From JAFAGX01 sp035622175 (GTDB taxonomy: Bacteria > Acidobacteriota > Terriglobia > Terriglobales > Acidobacteriaceae), in the NCBI GenBank assembly GCA_035622175.1, contig DASPVV010000016.1:16252-80251 (forward strand): 64,000 nucleotides of DNA. Direction: 5' to 3'. Of this stretch, positions 43,400 through 51,839 are shown piece by piece; positions within the stretch are counted from its first letter, which is position 1, and the number at the start of each line of letters is the position of its first letter. Made by a program: the position numbers and the translations under genes. The notes under the pieces are model-generated. The model did not search any database. It saw only the letters and a list, made by a program, of their open reading frames with translations, and was not told the DNA's origin.

Positions 43400-45876
43400 C
43401 TAACGGGACTGACGGCCACCGTGTTAGGAACCCTTCCCGTTGCAAGTTTGGTAATCAGGGCGGGCTTGTTGGTGCCAAGAACATCGGCGTCGAGGACGGC
43501 AAGGGCATCCTCGCCGTTCTGCGGAACGTAAACCAGCTTCCCATCTGCCGACACGGCGATGCCGTTATACGCCCCCAAAGCGGACCTCCCCGAAATTACA
43601 TTCGCGCCCAGAAAAGCATAATTTTGGGAGCCTCGATCAAAATTAAACATCTCGACCGTGTTGTTGCTGTTATCGAAAGCAAACAGCTTATTGCCCAACA
43701 CTTCATAGCTGTACAGAAACAGGTTCGCAATGCCTTGGGTAGGCACGGGATCGATGGTCGCAATCAAAGCGGGCTTAAGCGGGTCGGCGCTGATGTCGAA
43801 GACAGCGATTCCGCCATGGTTGGTATTGAGCAGAAGGCTTCCGCCATCTGCCGTCACGGTGACCTGATACTGAATTGAGTAAACCCCCAGGGTATCCATG
43901 GAGAACGTTGTAGTACTGCCTTTTGCGATGTCGAAGATCGTAAGTGAGGGACTGCTGCTTTGTAAGAACACGTAGACAAAGCGCCCGTCGGGCGTCGCCC
44001 CCGCGCTGCCGGTGTAAGCACCGAATCCAGGAGGAGCAGCCGTATAAGTGTTGACGATTTCGTTGAACGTCGGGGAAGAGGGGTTGGCATCAATCTGTAA
44101 CAAATCGATAATAGGGCAGCCTTGTTGACATCCATCAGTGGTAAAAGTTGCCGCGTAAACCACTGGTGATCCCGAGGAGGTAGATTTCGAAACGAGGAGC
44201 CCGCCCTGATATAAAGCTCCACCCTGTGGGGGAACTATAACTTTCCCTACTTTATTCGTTTGCAAATTGAAGCAAGCGATTTGCCACAGGGTCCCCAACA
44301 CTACATACACGTGCACTCCATCGGGTGCGAACGCCAAAGTTCCCGGCTCGTGGCCGACTTGGAATGTCTTCATGATTCCGCTCTTGAGCAAGATTGAAAT
44401 CGCATTTTCCGACATATCGGCGACTACGACTTGCTGGTGCGGCTGGAACGCTGGATTAGGCGAAATCTTAAGGTGACCGGCCAGCAAGCCACTTTGTTGC
44501 TGTTGCGCCACCGGTGCGTTGGCATTCTGATTCGTAACAATCACGTCTAAGCCGTCGCCAGCCGGCGCGTTTCGTGGCACCCTTACCTCCAAACTCGTGT
44601 CTGTAATCTTGTCAGCGCGAATAGGTACCATGGCTCCAAAACGTACGAACGAGTCGAGTCCGAAGTTCGATCCCGTCACACTCAGCGTGCCCGACTGATC
44701 GTTAACCAGGCTACCGTGGACGGCTGCGACTACCGGCGCGCTAGGCGGCGGTACCGTCTCTACCGCAGCGATGGTTACGTTGTGGAGGTAAGGGCCGAGT
44801 GTCTTCTCCAGTCGAAGTTGGCTGAGAATCGCCTTTTGCGGATCGGTCAGCATGGCGGCCGTATCCAAGATGTACGTGTCGGGTCGGGGAGCAACGGTCT
44901 GCAACGCCATCGCTATTAATCTTGTACCGTCGCCATTGAGGGCGATCGAGATGGGCAAGAATCCGTTCTGCGAGAGTTCGACCTCCGCGCCGGCAATGAG
45001 CTGCCCAAACGTGGGAGAACCGGACCGCAGATCCATCACTTCGGCCTCAATTCCGCCATTTCCGTCGCCGCTGACCAGGTAGCCAAAAACCCCGTTCGGC
45101 GTCAGTGCCGGGGTGACAGCGATCAAGTAAGGAGCTGTGGGAACTGAGATATTCGCTACAAGTGTGTCGTTGTTAGTATCGATCAGTAACACGCTTGAGC
45201 TTTGCAGCATGAGTACGAACTTTCCATCGGGAGTGGCAGCCGTATCTCCCGCCAGCAATGTATTGTTGTACAAATCCTGGGGGACGGGGATCCCGGTAGC
45301 GCAAAAGGTGGTCAAATCCACCACCGCGACTGCACTCTTGCTGGAGAAATTTTCGCTCGTATTGATGTAGGCCTTATTGTTTGCAACTACTACCGAGCTA
45401 AGGACGACAAGGGAAGATGGACCCACAATCCCATTGAGATCGACGTGCTGAATGACTCTAAAATCCGAAGTGCGGATCACATCGAGCGTACCTCCCTCGG
45501 TAGGAAGCAGCAGCAGTTTGCCGTCAGGAGTCAGCGCAGATGTGTGATTCTCATTGGCCCACACGCCATAATCCATGCGATCGATTTCCCGTCCAATCGT
45601 GAAATCCACAGCCGAGGCGTAGGGGAGATCCAAGTTAGGAAAATAGCCAATACGGTGGTTCGGGGACACTACCAGTTGGAATGGATTTGCCCCGGCACCG
45701 AAGGATTCGACAAATGAATTGTCCGCCAGGTTGTAGACATTCACCGTTCCATCTACCGAAGTCACGATGTACCGTTCTTCGGCCCGTGAGAAAGTGGACA
45801 AGGTTACGAACAGCGAGCAGAAAAGCACGGCCCTCAACCAGGTGGAGCTCCAAGACGAAGACTTCGATACCGGCAT
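43393..45876 (-). CDS. Large secreted propeller protein with IPT/TIG-like domain
   Basis: The ATG at 45876 follows AGGA and opens a signal peptide (WLRAVLFCSLFVTLSTFSRA). The first 350 residues are propeller blades with RYIVTSVDGTVNVYNLAD, SPNHRIGYFPNLDLPYAS and TPDGKLLLLPTEGGTLDVI. A short IPT/TIG-like segment (HGSLVNDQSGTLSVTGSNFG) is followed by a second propeller (SENAISILLKSGIMKTFQVG, APDGVHVYVVLGT, SADGKLVYVPQNGEDALAVLD). The product should be exported and act as an extracellular binding protein. It is the longest non-kinase gene of this part of the window. Earlier in-frame starts exist, but only this one gives a clean signal peptide. Confidence 0.83.
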   Translation of the reverse strand: MPVSKSSSWSSTWLRAVLFCSLFVTLSTFSRAEERYIVTSVDGTVNVYNLADNSFVESFGAGANPFQLVVSPNHRIGYFPNLDLPYASAVDFTIGREIDRMDYGVWANENHTSALTPDGKLLLLPTEGGTLDVIRTSDFRVIQHVDLNGIVGPSSLVVLSSVVVANNKAYINTSENFSSKSAVAVVDLTTFCATGIPVPQDLYNNTLLAGDTAATPDGKFVLMLQSSSVLLIDTNNDTLVANISVPTAPYLIAVTPALTPNGVFGYLVSGDGNGGIEAEVMDLRSGSPTFGQLIAGAEVELSQNGFLPISIALNGDGTRLIAMALQTVAPRPDTYILDTAAMLTDPQKAILSQLRLEKTLGPYLHNVTIAAVETVPPPSAPVVAAVHGSLVNDQSGTLSVTGSNFGLDSFVRFGAMVPIRADKITDTSLEVRVPRNAPAGDGLDVIVTNQNANAPVAQQQQSGLLAGHLKISPNPAFQPHQQVVVADMSENAISILLKSGIMKTFQVGHEPGTLAFAPDGVHVYVVLGTLWQIACFNLQTNKVGKVIVPPQGGALYQGGLLVSKSTSSGSPVVYAATFTTDGCQQGCPIIDLLQIDANPSSPTFNEIVNTYTAAPPGFGAYTGSAGATPDGRFVYVFLQSSSPSLTIFDIAKGSTTTFSMDTLGVYSIQYQVTVTADGGSLLLNTNHGGIAVFDISADPLKPALIATIDPVPTQGIANLFLYSYEVLGNKLFAFDNSNNTVEMFNFDRGSQNYAFLGANVISGRSALGAYNGIAVSADGKLVYVPQNGEDALAVLDADVLGTNKPALITKLATGRVPNTVAVSPVRW

Positions 45877-46558
45877 CTGTCCTACGTCAGCGGAAATGGG
45901 ACAGTTTGAGGTGAAGATCTTTTTCCCGCCATCAAGTTTCCCTATGCCTGCCATAAGGACATCCTCGACCAAAAGCTAGACTGGAATCCCCTTTTTTGAC
46001 TTCAAGAATGGCTCCATTGTACGCCGATCTTCGCTGCCCGGTCGCAGCTTCGCACCGAGACAGTCCCCATTTCCGTTGCATAGCAACAACGGGTGATGGC
46101 ACGTGGACTCGAAGTGCCCACGGCTGTGCGCGGATGCGCCCGGTGGGAAGGCCCAGAACTCGTTATTGAATCGTGGATGCGGTTGGGTACACACGAGTTG
46201 TATTTCTTTGACTGTTGGTCCCCTCTCTCCTCACGGCCAGAGCTCGTCGATGAAACACCGGAGGGACGACTTAGCTCGACAACTCACAGTCCTCGCTAGG
46301 GCCGGATAGGAACTCGGAGATCGCGTCCTGGCGCCTCCCATCGACTTGCTTCAGCACCCTGCTAAGGTACCCTGACCTCACCAGATACCTCTGTCGGCCC
46401 AGACCGAGGCGAAGGGTATGTCTTGCGCGGAGTGGCGGGGCCTGACGTCCTTGCCACCGCAGGCTACGTCGAAGACGAACTTTCTCGCGTTTTCAACCGG
46501 GAGGGGACTTGTAGGGAGCGCGTCCGAGAGAGACAATGTCAGCCAAGCAGGAGGCTTT
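45877..46558. other. Divergent intergenic region, no gene seen
   Basis: The 682 bases include many short frames, none with a convincing ribosome site and composition. One 5-bp inverted repeat, GTTGC-ATA-GCAAC (46075-46087), is the clearest structure. Promoters for both flanking genes should lie here. Confidence 0.45.
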
Positions 46559-46990
46559 GTGTCAGATCGAAAATACCGCCAACGCGGATATCAGGACAAA
46601 GGCGAAGACGGGCAGAAGCAGCCGTCGGATAAGCCAGTAAAGCCGGTGAAAAAAGACACGTTTGGCCCGCGCCCCCTGCAGATGCCCGGCACTCGCATGG
46701 TGTCTCGCTGCGCGCAATGTGGAACGCTGCTTCCGGTTGGCATCGAGCCTACCTTGAAGTGTCCAAAATGCGGCTTCGAACTCCATTCCTGCCGTCAGTG
46801 CACTTACTTTGATACCTCCAGCCGCTTCGAATGCACCCAGCCCATCCGGGAGCGCATCGCACGCAAGGACGAGCGCAACCAGTGCACGTTTTTCTCCATG
46901 CGGGTCGGGGTAGAAAAAGAAACTTCGACACCAAGCGCCGTGCGCCCCACCGACGCACGGCAAGCCTTCGAGAATCTCTTCAAGAAATAG
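46559..46990 (+). CDS. Small zinc-ribbon protein
   Basis: The start is a GTG with GGAGG six bases before it; longer frames upstream have no such site. The 143 residues begin with a charged, disordered segment. Then come zinc-binding cysteine pairs: C51-C54 (CAQCG), C68-C71 (CPKCG), C78-C81 (CRQC) and single Cys at 92 and 109. The first two pairs form a typical zinc ribbon and the later ones probably bind a second metal. The function is unknown; zinc ribbons of this type are often adaptors of RNA or protein complexes. Confidence 0.76.
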   Translation: MSDRKYRQRGYQDKGEDGQKQPSDKPVKPVKKDTFGPRPLQMPGTRMVSRCAQCGTLLPVGIEPTLKCPKCGFELHSCRQCTYFDTSSRFECTQPIRERIARKDERNQCTFFSMRVGVEKETSTPSAVRPTDARQAFENLFKK

Positions 46991-47251
46991 CCTCGGCGTA
47001 GAAAGTGCGGGTTCTGCTGACGCCTCTCGAGTTTCTGCAACCAAACCGCGAACCAAGCTCGCCTTAACAAGCTTGCGACCCAGGCAAGCGGACCATCTCG
47101 AGTCGGCCTCTGCAAGGATCCGGATCGAAGTGCGGGTCAACTTGGGGATGCGCTCGCACAGGAGAATCCTCCTGCTGATCGGCCGATTCGAGAACCAATG
47201 CCGCGCTGTCGCCGAAGAGGTCGGTCGGGGTATGAAAAGCTGTGACCGCTT

Positions 47252-47980
47252 CTAGGGTTTAAGGCTTGGGCGAAGCAGCACCTCGCTGGCAAACGACTGT
47301 GGCGATTGGGTAACCAGCATGGCGACGACGTGCGCCACGTCCTCGGGTTTTAGCATCTTCCCTGAGTCTTTCCCGGTATGCGGGCTGAATGCTGTGTATA
47401 CCGATCCAGGGCAGACAACGGCCACCCGAATGTGATAACCACGTAGCTCCTCGGCCACGGCATACGTGAGACCGTTCAATCCCCATTTGGAGGCTGCATA
47501 CGCCGCACCGTTCGGCAACGGATTCTTACCAGCCAAAGAGGAGATATTGATGATGTGCCCCGCCCGCCGCTGAATCATGGCCGGCACACAGGCACGCATA
47601 CAGTAATAAACTCCGCGCAGATTCGTGTTCAAGATCCGGTCCCAAGCCTCTGGGGGGAGTTCGTGCAGAGGACTTTCCAGGTCTCCAACTCCTGCGTTGT
47701 TGACCAAGATATCGATCCGACCCAAGGTGGCGTTTACTTGCGCCGCCATGGCCTCCACCGATCGCAACTCGGTTACATCGCAGTCGACGATCTCGGCGCG
47801 ACCACCCTCTTTCCGCACGGCTTGGGCCGTGGCTTCCAAACTCGCTCGCGTCCTCCCGCAGAGAACCGCGGCCGCCCCCATCGCCGCCAGCCGACGCGCG
47901 ATGGCCGAGCCAATGCCCCGTCCAGCACCGGCCACGATTGCCACCTGACCGTCAAGCGGCACGCCATGTCGGTCGGTCAT
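47252..47980 (-). CDS. Short-chain dehydrogenase/reductase
   Basis: The 242-residue enzyme has the NAD(P)-binding motif AGAGRGIGSAIARRL (20-34; the classical TGxxxGxG with Ala in place of Thr), the NNAG strand motif, the Ser in INISSLAG and the catalytic YAASK. It ends with SFASEVLLRPSLKP. The ATG at 47980 has GAGGAA eight bases upstream. The substrate is unknown; similar enzymes are 3-oxoacyl reductases or dehydrogenases of sugars and steroids. It lies convergent to the zinc-ribbon gene. Confidence 0.9.
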   Translation of the reverse strand: MTDRHGVPLDGQVAIVAGAGRGIGSAIARRLAAMGAAAVLCGRTRASLEATAQAVRKEGGRAEIVDCDVTELRSVEAMAAQVNATLGRIDILVNNAGVGDLESPLHELPPEAWDRILNTNLRGVYYCMRACVPAMIQRRAGHIINISSLAGKNPLPNGAAYAASKWGLNGLTYAVAEELRGYHIRVAVVCPGSVYTAFSPHTGKDSGKMLKPEDVAHVVAMLVTQSPQSFASEVLLRPSLKP

Positions 47981-48083
47981 CGGCAAACTTCCTCAAGGAT
48001 CTGTTGTTCCAAGGTGCGAGCCAGAAGAAACTGTCTTTGCATCTTACAGCAGGTATCCTATTGTCAACTGTCAAATTGCGAGC

Positions 48084-48112
48084 TTGCCTTCGTTAAGGTA
48101 CATCCTTATAAT
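48084..48112 (+). promoter_or_regulatory. Putative sigma70 promoter before TPR protein gene
   Basis: TTGCCT (48084-48089) and a perfect TATAAT (48107-48112) are separated by exactly 17 bases. Transcription would start near 48119, leaving a leader of about 140 bases before the ATG at 48262. Confidence 0.6.
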
Positions 48113-48261
48113 CCGCTCACCGGACGTAGGCGTTCTAGGGTGAGGAAGCTTCAAGCGATCCCGCCGCGTGGGCTGGCGAGGCTCATGTCAGGAGAATTTG
48201 GCGCGCGGCGGCGAGTTTGCTCGACAGCGATTTTCGTGAACATTCTAAGGAGCCATTTGCA

Positions 48262-49590
48262 ATGAAGACCAGTCTAGTGGCGATCGTGATCCCGTTTGCT
48301 GCATTCGCTTGGGCTCAGCAGACTGCAACGCAAGCGCAGAACCAACCTGCTGTGGCGCAGGCCGGGCAACCGGCCCAAGCTGCCCCGGCGCAAGCTCAGC
48401 CACCGCAGCAAAAGAAGGAAATCAAGGATCCCGCCGAATATAACGCCTATGTAGGCGCCATTCAGCAGCCCGATGCCAATGGCAAGATCAGCGGGCTTGA
48501 AGCTTTCCTCACGCAGTATCCCAATAGCGTCATGAAGGAAGACGCGCTCGAAGTGCTGATGAGTGCATATCAGCAAGCCAACAATCAGACCAAGATGTTT
48601 GACACCGCCCAGCGCGTCCTGCAGGTCAATCCCAATAACCTGCGGGCGTTGGCCTTGCTGGTCTTTTCCAAGCGACAGCAGGCTGAGGCGGGTCAAAGTC
48701 CGCAGCAGAACCTCGCCGATGCCGCCAAATATGCGACCACGGGCCTGGATGCTTTGAAGACGGCGGCCAAGCCCGAGGGGATGTCTGATGCAGATTTCGA
48801 AAAGCTCAAGAGCCAAGCCAGTGTCATTTTCAACGGGGCCGCAGGAATTGCTGCTTTGCAGAATCAGGATTACGCACATGCCCAGACCTACCTTAAGGCG
48901 GCGGTCGAAGGGGAGCCGACTGAGTTACGCAACATCTATCCGCTGGCTTTAGCTGATCTCACCGGGACTCCACCCAATCAGGTGGAAGGCTTGTTCTTTA
49001 TCGCTCGAGCTGCGAACTTAGCAGCGGGTTCTCCCGGGCAGCCCAAAATCGAAAGTTACGGTAAAAGCCAGTACGTCAAGTACCACGGTTCCGATCAGGG
49101 ATGGACGGAACTTTTGGCCACCGCCAAAGCCAATCCGCTTCCTCCGGCAGACTTCACTATTTCCAAATACGTTCCTCCCACCCCTGCCGAGCAAGCCGCC
49201 GAATCGGTGAAGAATAAGACTACCAATGACATCAAACAAATGAGCTTTGCCGATTGGGAGTTGGTGCTCTCGGCCGGCAAACCGGAAGATCAGGAAAAGG
49301 TCTGGAGCGCGATTAAGGGTGTTCAATTGCAGATGGAAGGACAGGTAATTGCAGCCACCCCGACCGAAGTTCAAATCGCGGAAAGCCAAGACGACATTGA
49401 TCAGAAGAAAGCCGATATTATTCTGACCATGTCTGGCACAATTCCAGACCGGCTGATGCCCAAGGTGGGATCCACCCTTCAGTTTGGAGGTACGCCCACG
49501 TCCTACACGTCCAACCCGTTCGTAATGAATATGGATAAGGGGACGCTGCTCACGGCCAAGAAACCACCCGTCCACCATCGTCCGAGCTGA
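48262..49590 (+). CDS. Exported TPR-like protein
   Basis: AAGGAG lies nine bases before the ATG. A signal peptide (MKTSLVAIVIPFAAFAWA) and a Gln/Ala/Pro-rich stretch lead to helical repeats of the TPR type (YVGAIQQPDANGKISGLEAFLTQYPNS, EDALEVLMSAYQQANNQTKMFDTAQRVLQVNPNN, LAQPQQNLADAAKYATTG-like). The last 190 residues have an alpha/beta pattern containing SFADWELVLSAG, ending in beta strands (PKVGSTLQFGGTPTSYTSNPFVMNMDKGTLLT). I know no function; the family is common in acidobacteria. The strong promoter upstream suggests good expression. Confidence 0.82.
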   Translation: MKTSLVAIVIPFAAFAWAQQTATQAQNQPAVAQAGQPAQAAPAQAQPPQQKKEIKDPAEYNAYVGAIQQPDANGKISGLEAFLTQYPNSVMKEDALEVLMSAYQQANNQTKMFDTAQRVLQVNPNNLRALALLVFSKRQQAEAGQSPQQNLADAAKYATTGLDALKTAAKPEGMSDADFEKLKSQASVIFNGAAGIAALQNQDYAHAQTYLKAAVEGEPTELRNIYPLALADLTGTPPNQVEGLFFIARAANLAAGSPGQPKIESYGKSQYVKYHGSDQGWTELLATAKANPLPPADFTISKYVPPTPAEQAAESVKNKTTNDIKQMSFADWELVLSAGKPEDQEKVWSAIKGVQLQMEGQVIAATPTEVQIAESQDDIDQKKADIILTMSGTIPDRLMPKVGSTLQFGGTPTSYTSNPFVMNMDKGTLLTAKKPPVHHRPS

Positions 49591-49677
49591 TCGCAATCGA
49601 TAAGCGACACTGTCGGTTTCGACTCGCGGCGCTTGCTCTCGCTGCCCATCCGGAGTGCGCGGGGCTCAAGGGGGCGG

Positions 49678-49956
49678 TTACCGCAGGGCCTTCTTTTCGT
49701 AAGCCATCGGCCGGGCGCTGCGGGGAGGCCGCTTGACACCCGCCCGCAATTGTCCTACGTCGATCTTCAGATCGGAGATCGTTCGACTGAGAGTGTTGCG
49801 ATGCATACCCAGCTGGCGAGCGGCTCGGCACTGATTGCCTTGATTCTCCTGGAGTACGGTCACGATGAACCGCTTTTTAAACTCGCGCACTGCCTCGGAG
49901 TATAGAATGTTGCTCTTATACATCTGCATCACGAGTGCTTCGAGTTGGTCTTTCAC
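49678..49956 (-). CDS. Fis-type helix-turn-helix protein
   Basis: The GTG-started, 92-residue product has one Fis/NtrC-type C-terminal DNA-binding motif: FKKRFIVTVLQENQGNQCRAARQLGMHRNTLSRTISDL, which is the sequence of the Fis-like HTH_8 domain. It has no receiver or ATPase domain, so it acts as a small DNA-bending or regulatory protein. It follows cvpA after about 90 bases on the same strand and may share a transcript with purC and cvpA. The gene is common in this phylum. Confidence 0.85.
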   Translation of the reverse strand: MKDQLEALVMQMYKSNILYSEAVREFKKRFIVTVLQENQGNQCRAARQLGMHRNTLSRTISDLKIDVGQLRAGVKRPPRSARPMAYEKKALR

Positions 49957-50048
49957 GGCCTCTCTCTTTCTTAGAACCTAGAAGAGCCCCGCTCTCCCAC
50001 AGTTCAGGGTCGAAGATCCAGCGATGCGCCCGGATTGTTCCGGACTGA

Positions 50049-50570
50049 TCAGCGCACTCGGTGTTCTTGCCGGCGCAACAAGTCAAGACCTTGATAAAAA
50101 TGCGCTCTCAATTCGGCGGGTGCGACCCAGATCGCAGCCCGTCCTACCACCAGAAAGTACGGCGCCAATTCTGAACCCTGCAGCCACTTCGACGTCGGAG
50201 TGAATGCGGCCAGGCTGGCCAGAACTACCGCGACCGCTAAACAACCTCGCAACAATCCCAGCGCGCCGCCCAGCAGGCGATCCACCAATGTCAGACCCGC
50301 TTCCCGCATGATCCAGCGGGAAATTCGCCCGGCGATTCCCGCAAACAACATGACTCCCACAAAGATCACCAGGAACGCCGCAATCTCGACCAGCCAAGCG
50401 GAACCGTATGCGAGAAACCGGTTCGCCAGACTCTGGTAATTCCATGCCGCCAGCAAATAACCGACGATCAAACCCGCGATCGCAAACGCACCTTGAAAAA
50501 ACCCGACGCTGGCGGCCTCGATCACCGACAGGAAAATCACAACCACCATAACCCAGTCGGCGCCGCTCAC
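50049..50570 (-). CDS. cvpA: CvpA-family membrane protein
   Basis: The 173-residue product starts at a GTG with GGAGAGGA upstream. It has four membrane helices (VMVVVIFLSVIEAASVGFFQG, IAGLIVGYLLAAW, AAFLVIFVGVMLFAGIAGRI and LRGCLAVAVVLASLAAF), and the CvpA signature LVDRLLGGALGLLRG between the third and fourth. CvpA proteins are associated with colicin V export, purine synthesis and envelope resistance in other bacteria. It lies 27 bases after purC, which fits the purine link. Confidence 0.88.
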   Translation of the reverse strand: MSGADWVMVVVIFLSVIEAASVGFFQGAFAIAGLIVGYLLAAWNYQSLANRFLAYGSAWLVEIAAFLVIFVGVMLFAGIAGRISRWIMREAGLTLVDRLLGGALGLLRGCLAVAVVLASLAAFTPTSKWLQGSELAPYFLVVGRAAIWVAPAELRAHFYQGLDLLRRQEHRVR

Positions 50571-50597
50571 TGTCCTCTCCAGCCGATCGCCCGCTGG

Positions 50598-51509
50598 CTA
50601 GACATCCAGCTCGCGTCCCGTGAGCCGACGATACGCTTCGAGGTATTTTTCGCTCGTCTTACGCACCACTTCCGCGGGCAGGGCCGGGGCCGGCGGTTGC
50701 TTGGTCCAGCGAATCTCCTCGAGGTAATCCCGAACGTATTGCTTGTCGTACGAATTCTGTGCTTGGCCCGGCTGATACTGGTCGGCAGGCCAGAAGCGGG
50801 AAGAGTCCGGGGTCAAGACTTCATCCGCCAAGGTAATCCCCCGGCTCGTCCTGCCGAATTCAAACTTGGTATCGGCGATAAGAATGCCTTTGTCCCGCGC
50901 ATGATCCGCGGCCGCGGTGTAAATCTTCAGAGACAGAGCCCGCAACTCGACGCTCACCTCCGGCCCGGCAATCTCGATCATCTTTTCGAAGGAAATGTTT
51001 TCGTCATGGCCGCTGGTTGCTTTGCTTGCCGGGGTAAAGATGGGCTGCGGTAATCGATCCGATTCTCGCAGTCCCGCAGGCAAGGCAATGCCACAAACGG
51101 AGCCGCTGGCTTGGTACTCCTTCCACGCCGAGCCTGAGAGGTAGCCTCGCACCACACACTCCACCGGGATCATGTCGGCACGCAACACCATCATCGAACG
51201 TCCGCGAAGTTGGTCCGTATAGTTTCGCACGGATTGGGGATAGCGATCCGTCTCGGCCGTGACCAAGTGGTTGGGCACAAGGTCACGCAGAAAGGAAAAC
51301 CAGAACAGAGAAATCTGGGTAAGTACTTGACCTTTGCAGGGAATGCCGGTGGCCAAGACGTAGTCGAATGCCGAGATGCGATCGGTGGCGACAAAGAGAA
51401 GGTGTTCCCGGTCCAATTCGTAAACGTCGCGCACCTTTCCGCTAACATGCAGCTCGAGTTCTGGAAAGTTGGTGTGCAGCAAGACGGGTGCTAGCAGTTG
51501 GGAGCTCAT
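50598..51509 (-). CDS. purC: SAICAR synthetase (phosphoribosylaminoimidazole-succinocarboxamide synthase)
   Basis: The enzyme joins CAIR and aspartate in purine synthesis. Its family markers are GKVRDVYEL (24-32), ATDRISAFDYVL, CVVRGYLSGSAWKEY, TKFEFGRTSRG and LTPDSSRFWPADQY. Length, 303 residues, is that of the eukaryote-like long type found in many bacteria. There is no ribosome site before the ATG (CTGTAGAATTCTGGC). Downstream is cvpA after 27 bases, so purC-cvpA is likely one operon. Confidence 0.96.
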   Translation of the reverse strand: MSSQLLAPVLLHTNFPELELHVSGKVRDVYELDREHLLFVATDRISAFDYVLATGIPCKGQVLTQISLFWFSFLRDLVPNHLVTAETDRYPQSVRNYTDQLRGRSMMVLRADMIPVECVVRGYLSGSAWKEYQASGSVCGIALPAGLRESDRLPQPIFTPASKATSGHDENISFEKMIEIAGPEVSVELRALSLKIYTAAADHARDKGILIADTKFEFGRTSRGITLADEVLTPDSSRFWPADQYQPGQAQNSYDKQYVRDYLEEIRWTKQPPAPALPAEVVRKTSEKYLEAYRRLTGRELDV

Positions 51510-51839
51510 GCCAGAATTCTACAGAAGGAAAACGTCGCGTATTCTAATCCGCCAGAAATTTTTGTCAACGGTTTAGGTCGGACGGAATGGGAACTCTTTG
51601 CATCTGCTCGCAGAAAAGCAGCTGGAGATGCGATAGGGTGCGAATTCGCCGCGATACCCTTGTGGAAAAGCTGAGGATGGTCTAGGAAAAAAGGATGACA
51701 TTGCGAGCAGCTGGTGCTTGATTGTGTGGTTGACTAAGGTGCTGGCCTTGGTCCGGGTCATGGCGCCGGAAAGCGCGTGCCTCCGGGAGGTGGCGGATTG
51801 CCGCGGCGGCGGTTTCCCACATGAGCTGAGGGCACCAGT
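51510..51839. other. Intergenic region, no gene seen
   Basis: The 330 bases between smc and purC, both on the minus strand, hold no frame with a ribosome site. The purC promoter should be here but is not obvious. Confidence 0.45.

Noticed and set aside
51512..51526. PadR-like site GTAGAATTCTGG before purC
   Set aside because: Only a half matches the GTAGAATTCTAC palindrome, so it is likely chance.
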